This document shows positions 1 to 12,000 of a DNA stretch of 64,000 bases, piece after piece; within the stretch, counting starts at the first letter, position 1; each line of letters starts with the position of its first letter. A program made the position numbers and the translations under genes. This stretch comes from Phoronis australis (taxonomy: Eukaryota > Phoronida > Phoronidae). The DNA lies in contig NMRA01000017.1 in the NCBI GenBank assembly GCA_002633005.1, forward strand, positions 1,090,737-1,154,736, written 5' to 3'. The notes under the pieces were generated by a model. It saw only the letters and a program-made list of their open reading frames with translations. It had not been told where the DNA came from and searched no databases.

Positions 1-983
1 AGACATTCTCCACACTAATTACAGTTCCTCTGGTGACTGTCTTTACTATCAGCGCAATGACAGGAAGTGAGGCAAACCTTTTGGTGGACATCTTGGTTTG
101 GTGGGCATTCACTTCCTAATACAATGCCTGACTGTTCATTGAAGATAGTCTTTATTGGTCATTTGTCTTTACTAACTGGAGGTGAATGCTGGAAAATTTA
201 CCTCAGTTTCTGTTGTTGCATGGACAGAAAATACAGGCCAAGGAAACATTCACCAATGCCAAAATTCCTCTCCAAGACAACCACAATTTAAGCAAAGGTA
301 ACATTCATTTTCCTTTTGAGCAGATGTTTTTACTGTGGATATTCAGGTACATATAATGTAATCATGAAGACAGAACCTAATTAATGGGCAACACACATGA
401 AGAACTTCTTGATACATGACAATAAGAAGGATTAATATTCAAGCACAGAGATCCATACATGTCCACCATTTTTATGTTACTACTGCAATTTTTCACATAT
501 AAAAACAAAACAAATCATAGCAGCGACCTAGTCTTATGAACAAAGCATTCCCAGTCACCACCACTTTCATGATTACCAACCCCACCCCAACTCCTCTCAT
601 CCTCGTTCCAAATCTCTGCAAATCATCCCCCACTGTCACAGTAAACTTGTGCAGATAAGTGTCCACACAGACTGAGAACAACTTAGAATTGTCTTTGCAA
701 TAGCACAGGGGTTACAAAAACATGGAATTGTAGCATTACAGTGCAGCATTACAGTGCAGCACTATAAAAATGTCAAGAAACATAGCAAATATGTAAAAAG
801 TAAAGCAGGTAACTACTTGTACATGAAAGGGAATAAATTGAGATATACTTTTCTTTTGTTTATTTTGGTAATAATTAAATCAGCATCATGCATGATCAAC
901 ATAAAAACAATGAACATGATGCGACGTATCCAACAGGTTGATTAATCTTAGAAGTTTGGCAAATTAATATTCAAATCACCTAC

Positions 984-1075
984 TTGCAAATCTTTTTGAC
1001 CTTTTTCATGACTTCTTGGTCCAGGCTTGACTGACCAGACGTAGTCAGTTGCTCTATCAAGCCGGATAACTGCAT
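984..1075 (-). CDS. UVSSA: First coding exon of UVSSA (partial gene)
   Basis: Read on the minus strand from the ATG at 1073-1075, this exon encodes about 30 residues, including LIEQLTTSGQ and a KKVKKICK end. These closely match the N-terminus of animal UVSSA (human has LVEELTTSG and KELKKICK at the same spacing). UVSSA binds stalled RNA polymerase II and brings in TFIIH and USP7 during transcription-coupled nucleotide excision repair; this segment begins its VHS/ENTH-like N-terminal domain. A GTAGGTGA donor follows at phase 2. A candidate 3' splice site (TTTCAG in minus sense) near 1174 would start the exon at about 1173, with a short 5' UTR. I found no second exon before position 1, so the gene continues off the left end. 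Identification rests on about 30 residues. Confidence 0.7.
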
Positions 1076-1173
1076 ACACAGACCGTGGTCAAGAGACATG
1101 CTGACCATTCGATGAAAGGACAGGTGAGTTATAGGTTCACAGATCACATTCACATGTGCATACTGGGGTGAAT

Positions 1174-4100
1174 CTGAAATGAGACATTTGTAACAAGCCC
1201 ATTTTGAAATCTTAATACGGCAAAAATCACTCACCCACAGGCTCTTTGGTCAACAAGTTCAAATGCCAGACTCTGATGCCAAAGATCCAGGTCTCTACTG
1301 CACCAAGGCCATTTTTCATAACAGTGCAACTAAGTACTCACAACCAACCTATGTCACTTGCTAGTGCCCCAGGTGACAGGCTTGCAAGCTGAACACGATC
1401 TCCTTTCTACACACAGTAACTGAGTAACTCATATCAGCCACCAGAATAGCCAGCCAGCTAGCTGTATGAAGACTATTGTCAAAATAGAGAAAGGTACCAC
1501 TGAATGTTCATCGCCGACAGACCTCGAAATTGCTCACAACCAGGGTAGTTCTGCTCGTTACCTCGCCGTGAAATTTGTATGAACATGTAGACCTAAATAC
1601 TGGCAGGGATGCATGCAAAATCTGGTAGTCTACCGACACTCACTTTGCCTGTTAGTCATTTAAGTGAAAAACAATCTAATGTACATCATTTTCATGAGTA
1701 ATTCACCACCTTTTGTAACAATGAAAAGTATGTCATCATTTTGGAAACAGTACGCACGTGACACGCACATCCGCCATTTTTTAAAATTCTGTGACATCTC
1801 TCAAGAGATGATGACAGCAGCAAAATTTGTTCTAGTACCAACATTCTAAAAATTTATAATGAAGTGCAACCAGTTCCAATAATTTGTTGTGATGGGTATT
1901 CAACCTCGTGAAAGAACAACAGTTGAATGAAGAATCTGGCAAAAAAAGAAACTGGCCAATAGGTGACGCAATATTTCATGACGCTCAAAGCCGACGCAAA
2001 AGATCATACCACAAATTTAGCTGCAGAATAATGATAGAATGCCAATTTTTCCAATACTGGTAAATAATTTAGTTTACTCAAGGAAGAGTGTAGTTTTTAA
2101 TAACACTAATTTTGTGTCAGATTTTATCTGGCCAGTTTTTTACCCACATCACTGCAAAAGCTGTAAAGTATACAGCTTTGCACCAAGGCAATCAGATGTG
2201 ACACCACCAGTCAAAGCATCAGCGAATATTGCCTTAGTACAAAGCTACCCGATAGTCTTCATTCAGTTAGCTGGCTGGCTACAGCAAATGCAGTGTCACA
2301 CTGGCTGGGATTCTTCAATTGGTTATACACTCATTGAACAATGACCAGGACATAAGTACTACTAGTAGTAGGCAGCACAGGGTAGGCGGTAGGCCTGCTC
2401 GGATACTAGTACTGTAGAGTGTAGTGAGATTGTGTTCCTGTGCTAGTAGTAATCGGTTAATGTGCAACACTTTCACGACAGTCATTCTACTAATTAATTG
2501 GTTCAAATTCAAGTAAAAGCAAAAATAAACTGTTTTACACTTAAAATGGTACTCACTCAGGCTACAAATTGTGATAAAAATATAAAAACTCAGCTGTGTA
2601 GTGTGACGTCCACCTTCACTAGACCATCTTCCAAAACAAAAAGATGCTGATAGTGCATTAAAACTAGGTCAACCTATTTATAGAAATGATATTTAAATGT
2701 AATTTCTTAAAAATCTGATAACAATAATTGTTTTAATCAATAAAAAAATAAAAGAATTTTTAAGCATAGTTTAAATGATACATTATATTAGTTTAGATTT
2801 TTACCAAAACATAGGGTATAATACGATTGACCTACATTTCCCATTAATTTCAGTTCACACGTGTGAATGTCGGTTTCGCAGGTCTAGAATGTCGTTGCAG
2901 TCGTTGTTCAATACGGTGTGGTGTTTACAATGACAAAGTAGAGGTTAGTATTGTGGTGAACTTTCCCGAGCGGGAATTACATAGCAAGACAACTCACCAC
3001 GCTCCATCCAGTCAAGGGGTTTTCCACACAGGCGTCCGAGTCCGCTTCTGTACGCTTCTGTCGTTCTGATCGTCCCCAAAATACCGTAGTCCCTGTTCAA
3101 GTGTTCAATCCTTCATGTCTCCTACTATTGATTACAATAGATGATATTTATGTCACTTGATTGGCCACTTTCCACTCTGTACTCCTACTGATTCAAGCTT
3201 TCACTTTCCAAAAATTGGCCCACAAATTTGCTTGAAGTGGTCAGAGCCATTTTTCAATGCATTGCCATTAGCTGCATCGATGACGTCTAGCGTAATTGTA
3301 AATTACAACTTAAGTACTGTAGCAGGGCTCGACATAACGAGCTGCAGGTCGCATTTGCGACCTGAAATTTGGAAATGCGAGCTGAGATTTTTGTCAGCTC
3401 GTATCAAGTCGCAAAATGCGACCCGGAATTTCCAACGAATGCGAGCTGAGTTTTTACATTTCTCAACAGATACCTGGCAAATACAAAGCAGCTCTTGTTA
3501 ATCCGACCGTTATTTGGTCGCTGCCAAATCCAAGTTCAAAACAACACTAACGGGGACAGCCCTCCCGATGACTTGNCATATTTTAAACATAAAGGTTGGA
3601 CACTTAAATTTTGCCAAGCCTAGGCTGCCAGCTTCAACTGTTCTAAGTTCCAAGTAAAATCTGTGTGCACTTCCCTCAGACTGGTATTGCATAAACAGGG
3701 ATATTCCTGACCACATTTGAACCAGTGTCCTTTGGGTGCCCCTGATTATAAAAAGTATGTCTTTTTCAAAAAGTTGTGTCTGGCAGACTTTGTGTAATTT
3801 AGTGGTAACATACTGAGTTAAGGACTTTTTGGTTTTAAACAAGGTCATTTTATGGTAATTGTTTACAATATGACGACAATAACTTACACATATGATTTTG
3901 ATATCGTTCGATTCCTCGCGCCGTTATCTTTCCAAAAATATATAAATTGATCCCCTACCGCGTTTCCTTCATATTTTTTCGTCGAATTTCAGTTAGCACT
4001 ATTTCCCGGTGGACACCGCCATGTTAGCTCAACTCAAGATAACAGCGACACCTATTGTTATTGAATGAAACAGCATCGTTGATTCTGAGTGGTGGTTGCC

Positions 4101-5984
4101 CGCGCGAGATTCCCGCTAAAGTTTTCCTGACATAATATGGTGGATGTACAAGTAGAAGCATTTTACCTTTTCCATTTTTTAGAATTGTGACCATTTGACC
4201 ATTTTTCCATGAAATTGTCTGAAGTGATACTTTTTTCACAAATCTGGACCTCAAAAACAACCTCCGCTTTTTTGGCAGATTCTTGCTAGCAGATGCGTAT
4301 GTCAGGGTCACCATAGGATCGAATTCGAACCCTTGGTTACGTAACTCGGGCAGGGGATTGACGGGTCTCGGTCAATTTGAACTTATGAAAAGCGACGATA
4401 TGCAAGTCGGTAGATTAGTTCAGTTTTTGACCGCCAGGTGACTCCTTATCTATTCAACATGGCGGTATTACTACCGAGTAACAGGAAATAGTGCGAGCAG
4501 AAATTTCACGATAAAAAACTAAGGGAACGGGGTAGGAGAAATTTCTGTGTATATTTGGAAAGATAACATTGCGAGGAATCGAACAATACCAAAATCATAT
4601 GTCTGAGTCATTGTCGTCATATTGTAAAGAATTACCTAGGAGGATTCATGGCGTAGAAAATGATGTGAGTTAATAAACTATCCACGTTCCCATCCCAACA
4701 ACATAAAATAAATCACGCATTCATGCGCATCCCGTGTCACATATTCACCTCAAAATAATGTGCATGTACGTATCACATGTATATGACTTAATGGGCACAA
4801 AGTCATATTACAGTACTAGGTAATGCATTTCGACGATAGATGACCTTGTCATCGCAACTAATTCTAATGGCTTCCACGAAGAAACGAGAGATTTTTGCTC
4901 TGTCACGTATGCGAAGTTTGGCATTATATTTTTGCTAAACGAAAGCCTGAGTCGAAATAACTTTAGCATAGAAGTAAAGAGTGGACAATGATAAATTGAT
5001 TATGGTATATGTCAGCCATGTGTGATAATTTTTGTAGGAGATATGAAGGATTGAATAGGGACCCAGCAACTAGACTTTTACTGGTAGGGTAAAAGGTGTC
5101 CCAAAAAGTGAGCCACTTTTTGACAAGCTCGCATTCATAAATTCCAGGCTGTAAAATTTTGGACTTAGTCGACGTTGACATCACCAGCATGAAAATTGCA
5201 ATGATTTCTTTTCTGAGTAAAATGTTTTCGCATACAGTTTCAAACACATTTGTACGGACTTCCGTTTTGAAGTCATTGAATGAAAAAATTTTCAGTGACA
5301 CTTTTTATTTCCACTTCAATGTACTACATGCTATTAGATGGGTAAATAGATACACCACTAGGCGTATTGCCGGTACTGGCGGTATCAAAGCGTGTTTGGT
5401 CAACTTGTTTTTTGAAAATTTGGACTCCCAGTTTTGGAATCCTGTGTACAAACACCAGGCTGTCCGATTTATTCTGTTGTATGCCTGAACTAAAGTGAAA
5501 TGTTTACGCATTTGTTTTCATAAAATACGTTTCATTTTGGATTTTTAAATTATTGTTGGTCTTGATACGATAGGAAATAAGGAAGGATGACGAGCTTGTA
5601 CGTAGCCTTTCTATTGCTGTACTTCATAGCAGAAGGTGTGAATGTTGATTCCAAATGTACATGCCTGACTACTCATAATTATCTTCAGAGTCACGGTATT
5701 AATGATTATTTGTGAATTCATAATTGTTCGTTTATTCTTTCTTTGCCACTAAATATTATATACTGCATTGTCTTCTAGGTTTTAGTGTTGTTTTTTTTGC
5801 ATTTTTGTTGCTATTCAAAATGGGACGAGTACAAGGAGTCGTAAAATTTAGAGAGGACTCAAGAAATGAAAAGGCCTCAAAATTTGTTAGGCCACTGAGT
5901 CCCCAGGACAACTCTATCACCAACCCTGACTGTAAGACACGTAAACTAACAGGCAACAACTGTTTTTACAGCTCATTTTTTCAG
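1174..5984. other. Intergenic region between UVSSA and RRP5/PDCD11
   Basis: This 4.8 kb separates two divergently transcribed genes and should contain both promoters. I see no convincing coding exon. A slightly GC-richer patch near 2855-3060 begins with the palindromic E-box-like CACACGTGTG and might be promoter-associated, but nothing else marks a start site. Between about 3325 and 3450 there is a short repeat of alternating GCGAGCTGA and GTCGCA motifs. A foldback element occupies about 3855-4640. Open frames here have no recognisable protein features. One undetermined base lies at 3576. Confidence 0.6.
3855..4640. mobile_element. Foldback (long terminal inverted repeat) element
   Basis: The left arm (about 3855-4030) reappears as an imperfect reverse complement at about 4455-4640. 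Shared blocks include TTTACAATATGACGACAAT, ACATATGATTTTG, GTTCGATTCCTCGC, TTATCTTTCCAAA and CGCCATGTT. The middle part (about 4031-4454) has a 96-codon minus-strand open frame of no recognised family. It looks like a non-autonomous inverted-repeat transposon. No target duplication could be fixed. Confidence 0.65.
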
Positions 5985-5997
5985 AATTTGACAAGCA

Positions 5998-6099
5998 ATG
6001 CCTAAAACCAAATTGGACGCCGATTTTCCCAGAGGGGGTGAGTCTCACTCATGGGCTTCTGAAAAGACTCCTAAGAAAAAAGAACAGGAGCTGTTTAAG
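5998..6099 (+). CDS. PDCD11: RRP5/PDCD11 exon 1
   Basis: Encodes 34 residues starting [14 protein letters not shown]. The FPRGG motif is the conserved N-terminal mark of RRP5 proteins. It ends in phase 0 at an AAG/GTAGGT donor. A TTTTTTCAG acceptor just upstream suggests the first bases are the end of a 5' UTR. Confidence 0.85.
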
Positions 6100-9000
6100 G
6101 TAGGTGTATTAAGAGGCGCCTGCCTCGTGATCAAGTGTGGCGTAGCTTAGTCAGATTTGGGCACTGCGTGAGTACATTTTTGTGTAAGTGAGACCCTGGT
6201 TTCTGCAATGTAAGTGTTTTGTGGAATAGCGCATTTAGTATATGCAGGCTGGTGTGCACTGCGCTCTTGTCTGTTTATGATTTCATGACATGACATTAAG
6301 CCAAATTTTTTCTAAACCAAGCTGGACAATTGATATCTATGCTTTTACATTGTTACATTTTTCGATTAGCCATCACAAAAACAACTTTTGATTTATACCG
6401 TGAATTTGGTCTCAAATTGTTCTGTAGTCAAATTGGAGATGATTTCATGGCTTCAAAAGCACTGACAGTTTGTTATTGCCTGATTTCAGGCTTTACAAGT
6501 TGGCTCGTCTCACCGTATCATTTTGTGCATTCAGTATTGTATCAATGAAAAACGATTTGCTAATTCTTTGTAAACCAAGGAGTTACTTCTCATCTGAGTG
6601 TACAAGGAGCCACAAATTTTGTAGTGGTTAGCGGTCTGAATCAAAAGTTTGCTTCTTGGGTGGAATGTCTGTTTATAGCTGCAGCTTTAATTTGCCAATC
6701 ATGTCTTAATCTCATGGTCTTTTTCAGACTGATCTTCCTTCTGACTCAAAGAAGAAGAGAAAGCAGAAAAGACAGTCCACTGATGAAGTGGCTGACGTGG
6801 GTTTGTCTAAGAAGCGGAGACTGCAGTCTGGTAAAGATGACTCTGATGCACACACTGACATGATGCAAATTGAATGCCTCGCAAAACAAGTAAGAAAACG
6901 TCACGTCATAAAGCAAAAATGTTGCTTTTTATTAGAAATTTATCTATTACTTGAATGAGGTGAAATGCCCAATCTCCCCCCTCCTCTCCCATTCTCCCCA
7001 ATTCAATATGATGATAATATAATATTGTCACTCTGTGGTTTTGAAACATTCGCGTCCATTGCAAAGCCATAATAAATAATAATATAATGTAATAATAATG
7101 ATTTCCATCTTACATTTTACATTGCAGTGTATGTTGCTGTATGCAAACGCCCAGAAGTAGTCAATGCCTGTAAGCCTTGCCATACAGTGCTGAATATTGT
7201 GAGCTGCCCTTATACATCCCTCCTAACCCTTCGCTTCTTGGGAAGCAGAGGGCTCTGACTGGCTTCTAAATTGCGTGACAACATGTCAAGCACTGTAGGT
7301 TTCTACAGTTCGCTCAATTGCTCTTATACTCAAGTGTTACTGCACACCTCTTGGAGTTATAGGGCAATCATCCCTCCGTCTAAGAATGCACTCTGCCAGC
7401 TGCTAGGTCTTGTTTGAAAACCAAAGTTGTTTGAACTAAATTGCAATACAGTGTTCGTTCGTCACCCTGTCCTAGTCATAACTAAGTTCTTCCTTTCTGG
7501 AATGTTTCACAGATAGTGGCACGAGACATGCTGATCCTTGGAAGTGTTAAAGAAATCCATGACTACGAGTTAGTGCTAAGCCTTCCTAATGACCTCCGTG
7601 GGGTCGTGCCCATATCTCATGTGGCATCGACATACACAAGTCAACTTCACAAGTTTTCAGAGAACCCTGACGAGGCCATGTCGTCTGGTGAGGTGAGGCG
7701 TAATGATTATTGTTATTATTATATTGATATAATAGTGATATTAAGTGATTACTTACTCTAGTTTGACTTTTTGGTCAACGTGAAGTCTTACATGTTTACA
7801 TCAGCAGTGATCTTCCTCTTGGCTACATCTGATTTTTGCTAGAGGATGGGTTTTATGGTACTTACTCCCCCACTGCATGGGGGTCTCACTGACAGCTATC
7901 TTTGGTCTCGAGCAGTTGTTTGTGAGAAAAGAATGTGATGATTGAAAATGTCCATGCGATTTGTGAGGGAGGCAGACTTGCTGCCGTGAGTGTGAACATG
8001 CACACTTTCACATTTGCGTTATTAAATTTGAAACTAAAACGAGGCATTTGGTCTTAAACAACAATGCACAACAATCGTTTTTGTAGTGCCACCCAAGTGT
8101 GCGAGTAGTGAATTGTCGTAAAATTTTCTCATTTTATAAAAATGATTGTTGAGAAACCTCTACCTTTGTTTAATAAATATCATTTGTAATAGTGTCGCAA
8201 GTTTTTGAAATGTGACAGTTTTAGCAACTGTCAATTGTCCAAACATGAAGAATCTTCACAGTGCATTTTGTTCAACTCGTTGTTGACGTTTCAGATGCCT
8301 AGCAGTTTGAGTGACCTGTTCACTGTGGGGCAAGTAATGCCGTGTAGAGTGATGGATGAAGAGTGTAACAAATGGAAGGTGGCAGTCACCATCAACCCAA
8401 GTGATGTGAATCAAGGGGTGCTGGCCAAGGCACTGAAGAATGGCATGGTATGTTGCACTGGGGACATATGGAATGAAACAGGAAACTAGAAACTCACTGG
8501 GTGACGCTAGTGATTCAGTTGCCTTGCCTTTAGAAATGTAAACATTCAGCTGACACATATCTCATGGACATCCCATGCTGGTAATAGCTTTCTGTTCTCG
8601 ATCTATTCAAGCGATGAATGGAGGTTCTCTGTGCATTGTCATCAGCTAGTGAATATCTGGTCGTTCATTGGGTATTGTTGCAGCATAGTGTTGATGTATG
8701 AAATATTTGCCTTGTGAAATGTAGTGGAAGTTATTGCGTTATTTTTTCCGCTAAAATTTTGATCAGAAAAAAATATTGAATTGGGACACTGTCAATAGGA
8801 GAAACAAAATACCAGCATTACAGCAATCAACAGGAATCCTTGAGGACACGACTGTTTATGGAATTAATCCTGTTAATTTTTTTCTGAAATATTTCCGGGA
8901 TTTCAAAATGCATGGGAATGGACCTAATGAATATTAACCCTGAGATGGCTTTCAGGTGTTAGCAATTCTTTATGCACTAATTGTTTTTATAGAGATTAAA

Positions 9001-12000
9001 TCAGCTATTAGGTTATGTAATGTGATGAATAATTGATGTGGAAACTATTAGTAAATTAATAGATACTTAATATTAAAAGCTGACTAATTGTTTGATAGTG
9101 TGAAACATTATATTCGCTTCATTTATTAACTAATGCGTTGTGCTAAATGTAAATTCCTCGCTAACAGACTAATAAGCATCAAGTGTCTTATTCTTTATGG
9201 TTTCAGTTGTTGTATGGAGCCGTCTCCAGTGTGGAAGATCACGGTTATGTCATTGACATAGGTGTTAAGGGAGTGAGAGCATTCTTATCTACACAGGATG
9301 CAGAGTCATTTGTGTCGTCCAGCAAAAATGGTAATGAGCTTATGTCGTGCGAAGGTTTTTGATTTAAGCCATATTTTGTTAAATATGTTTTGCTGGTTCA
9401 AAAACAAAAAATGGATAATAGACCTTTTACTCTCATAAACCCCTTTCAGAATATTCTTTACCGTGATAGGATTGTATAAATATATCATTTTCAGTGAGGC
9501 GTAGAATATGTTGCAAGCAGTTTATCCCATTCAATCTGCCATCTTTTTGGTCACATCACGTGACCTAATGAATGTAAGTCCTGAAAGATTTCGGCCTCTG
9601 ACTGGGAATCAAACCCAGGACCTTCTGCTAACCATGCAGATGCTCTAACCACTGAGACATCGGAACCACTGGTGATACACAGAAATCCAATCAGAGATCA
9701 TGGGTAAGATGCTCACTACTAAGTCTAATTGGATTTGTGTGTTTGACCACTGGTCCTGATGGCTCAGTGGTTAGAGTGTCTGCACGGTTAGCAGAAGGTC
9801 CTGGGTTCTAGTCCCGGTCAGGTGCAGAAATCTTTTCGGACTTATATTAATTAGGTCACGTGATGTGACCAAAAAGATGGCGGATTGAACGGGATAAACT
9901 GCTTGCAACTTGATAGGTTTCTATTTAACATACCATATACAATGTGTATGTCTGCCATTTTCGAGTGATTTTAAGAGAGTAAAAGGCCTTATTGGATTTT
10001 TTATTCTGCTTAACTGAACATACTGCAGGTTTAACAAGATGCCCTACTATTCACTTACTCCCGTCAGCCATACAGGATGGTTCTGAAAATTGCAGAAAAG
10101 GGTACCTATCTTTAATATAGAAACATGGTCCTCCAAAACACATAAAAGGGTCATTTAAGATCATAACATCTTTGAAAAACAGATTGAGATACTATTTCTT
10201 TGAAATAGTAGTAATTACATGGGTCTCCAATAGAATTTGCATAAAACATTCTGGAACACCTTTCCCGCCAAACATGAATATCCGTTTTCTCCTTGAAACC
10301 TGAAAACGGTGTCTTTTTTTCTATGAAAATCCTTGTTTAAGGCTAAAAAGATACAAAAATCCCTGTTTGAGATATTATTTTAAAAACCTGAAACCATCAT
10401 GTGTGACGGCCATTTCTAGCGTGGAGGAGTGTGGCTCAACAATTACTGAATAGTCATTTCTCATACTGACTGACACAAGTTCGGATTCTGAAATTGTTTG
10501 CTTGATACCAGCCTCGTCCCCAAGCCTCAAGATGACGCTGATTGGTTTAACCATTTGAGGCTTGGTTACAGGAAATGCCTTCTATGCAATGATTGATTGC
10601 TGCCTTAATGTCATTAAAATAAAGGCAGACTTTAATATTTTTCACAGGCGTAGTTGCTGCCATTCACGAAGCAGAAGGCATTATTTTGATTATTGTTTGA
10701 AATAAAAGTTGTTGGCGTACTTATTTTCAATTCTTTTTTATTAATAGTATCAAATTAATTAATCAGTATTTGAATAAATATACACCATTTTTGCAATAAT
10801 TTAGACCTAAATTGCTGCAATATAGCATTAGTTTTCATTCTACTGCAGAAAATTTCAAAGTTGATGTAACTTTTTATTTCTCAATGATATTTCAGCTATT
10901 TCTGTAATAATGTGTCATAATTTTGACACATTTCATTTCCCATAACTAAGCTTCGAGTGGCTAAACCGATCAGCGCCTTCTTGAGGCTTGGTGACGAGGC
11001 TGGTTTGATACTTGAATGAATTTTTTTAAACCAATCATTCCACAATGATCCTGAAATGCTAACTTTCTACTTCTACTTAAAACGCAAGCNNNNNNNNNNN
11101 NNNNNNNNNNNNNNNNNNNNNNNNNNNNNNNNNNNNNNNNNNNNNNNNNNNNNNNNNNNNNNNNNNNNNNNNNNNNNNNNNNNNNNNNNNNNNNNNNNNN
11201 NNNNNNNNNNNNNNNNNNNNNNNNNNNNNNNNNNNNNNNNNNNNNNNNNNNNNNNNNNNNNNNNNNNNNNNNNNNNNNNNNNNNNNNNNNNNNNNNNNNN
11301 NNNNNNNNNNNNNNNNNNNNNNNNNNNNNNNNNNNNNNNNNNNNNNNNNNNNNNNNNNNNNNNNNNNNNNNNNNNNNNNNNNNNNNNNNNNNNNNNNNNN
11401 NNNNNNNNNNNNNNNNNNNNNNNNNNNNNNNNNNNNNNNNNNNNNNNNNNNNNNNNNNNNNNNNNNNNNNNNNNNNNNNNNNNNNNNNNNNNNNNNNNNN
11501 NNNNNNNNNNNNNNNNNNNNNNNNNNNNNNNNNNNNNNNNNNNNNNNNNNNNNNNNNNNNNNNNNNNNNNNNNNNNNNNNNNNNNNNNNNNNNNNNNNNN
11601 NNNNNNNNNNNAATTTCTGGCTTTTCTAGAATTTTTATCGGCCATATGTTGATTGACTGTTATCTTCACCAAGTAGTGCCCAGTTGTAGATGCGTCTTGT
11701 AAATACAGGGTATTCCTTGCCAAATTTCTATTTTCACTATTTGCTTTCAAGATACAATTTCTATGATCTGAAATTTAAAGAAATGTTTATTTGATTCCAG
11801 TAATCTGTCTAACATTCATTTCCATCTTAAATGCTTCCCAGAAAGCAGCGGTATTAGTCAACTGTTTTGTCCACGAAGGCATCCAGATTATTTATATGTA
11901 AATGATATTCTGAAACAGTTTCTTACAGTCTTACGAGAAAATGATGACACTACAGTAAAAATTCTCCATTTTGAGACATTGAAAAATTAATTATTTTTCT

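Larger units (their letters stand above)
9511..9908. repeat. Large palindrome of two head-to-head tRNA-like repeats
   Basis: Left arm 9511-9690 and right arm about 9731-9908 are reverse complements over about 180 bp with a loop of about 40 bases. Shared blocks include TTGCAAGCAGTTTATCCC and CCATCTTTTTGGTCACATCA as read on the left. Each arm contains a tRNA-like head. A second, outer inverted match (9406-9434 with about 9975-10002) extends the symmetry beyond the arms. Confidence 0.85.

Noticed and set aside
2039-2344. 101-codon plus-strand frame in the intergenic region
   Set aside because: Composition and lack of any family resemblance suggest chance.
5159-5488. 109-codon plus-strand frame upstream of RRP5, and its minus-strand partner
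   Set aside because: No domain, no convincing start or splice context, and both strands open over the same AT-rich stretch.
9752-9823. Functional tRNA gene
   Set aside because: The acceptor stem does not pair properly, the B box is off consensus, and the unit is part of a palindromic repeat, so it is listed as a SINE-type head.
11056-11750. Long open frames across the first gap on both strands
   Set aside because: They consist almost wholly of undetermined bases, and the real residues at the ends show no protein features.
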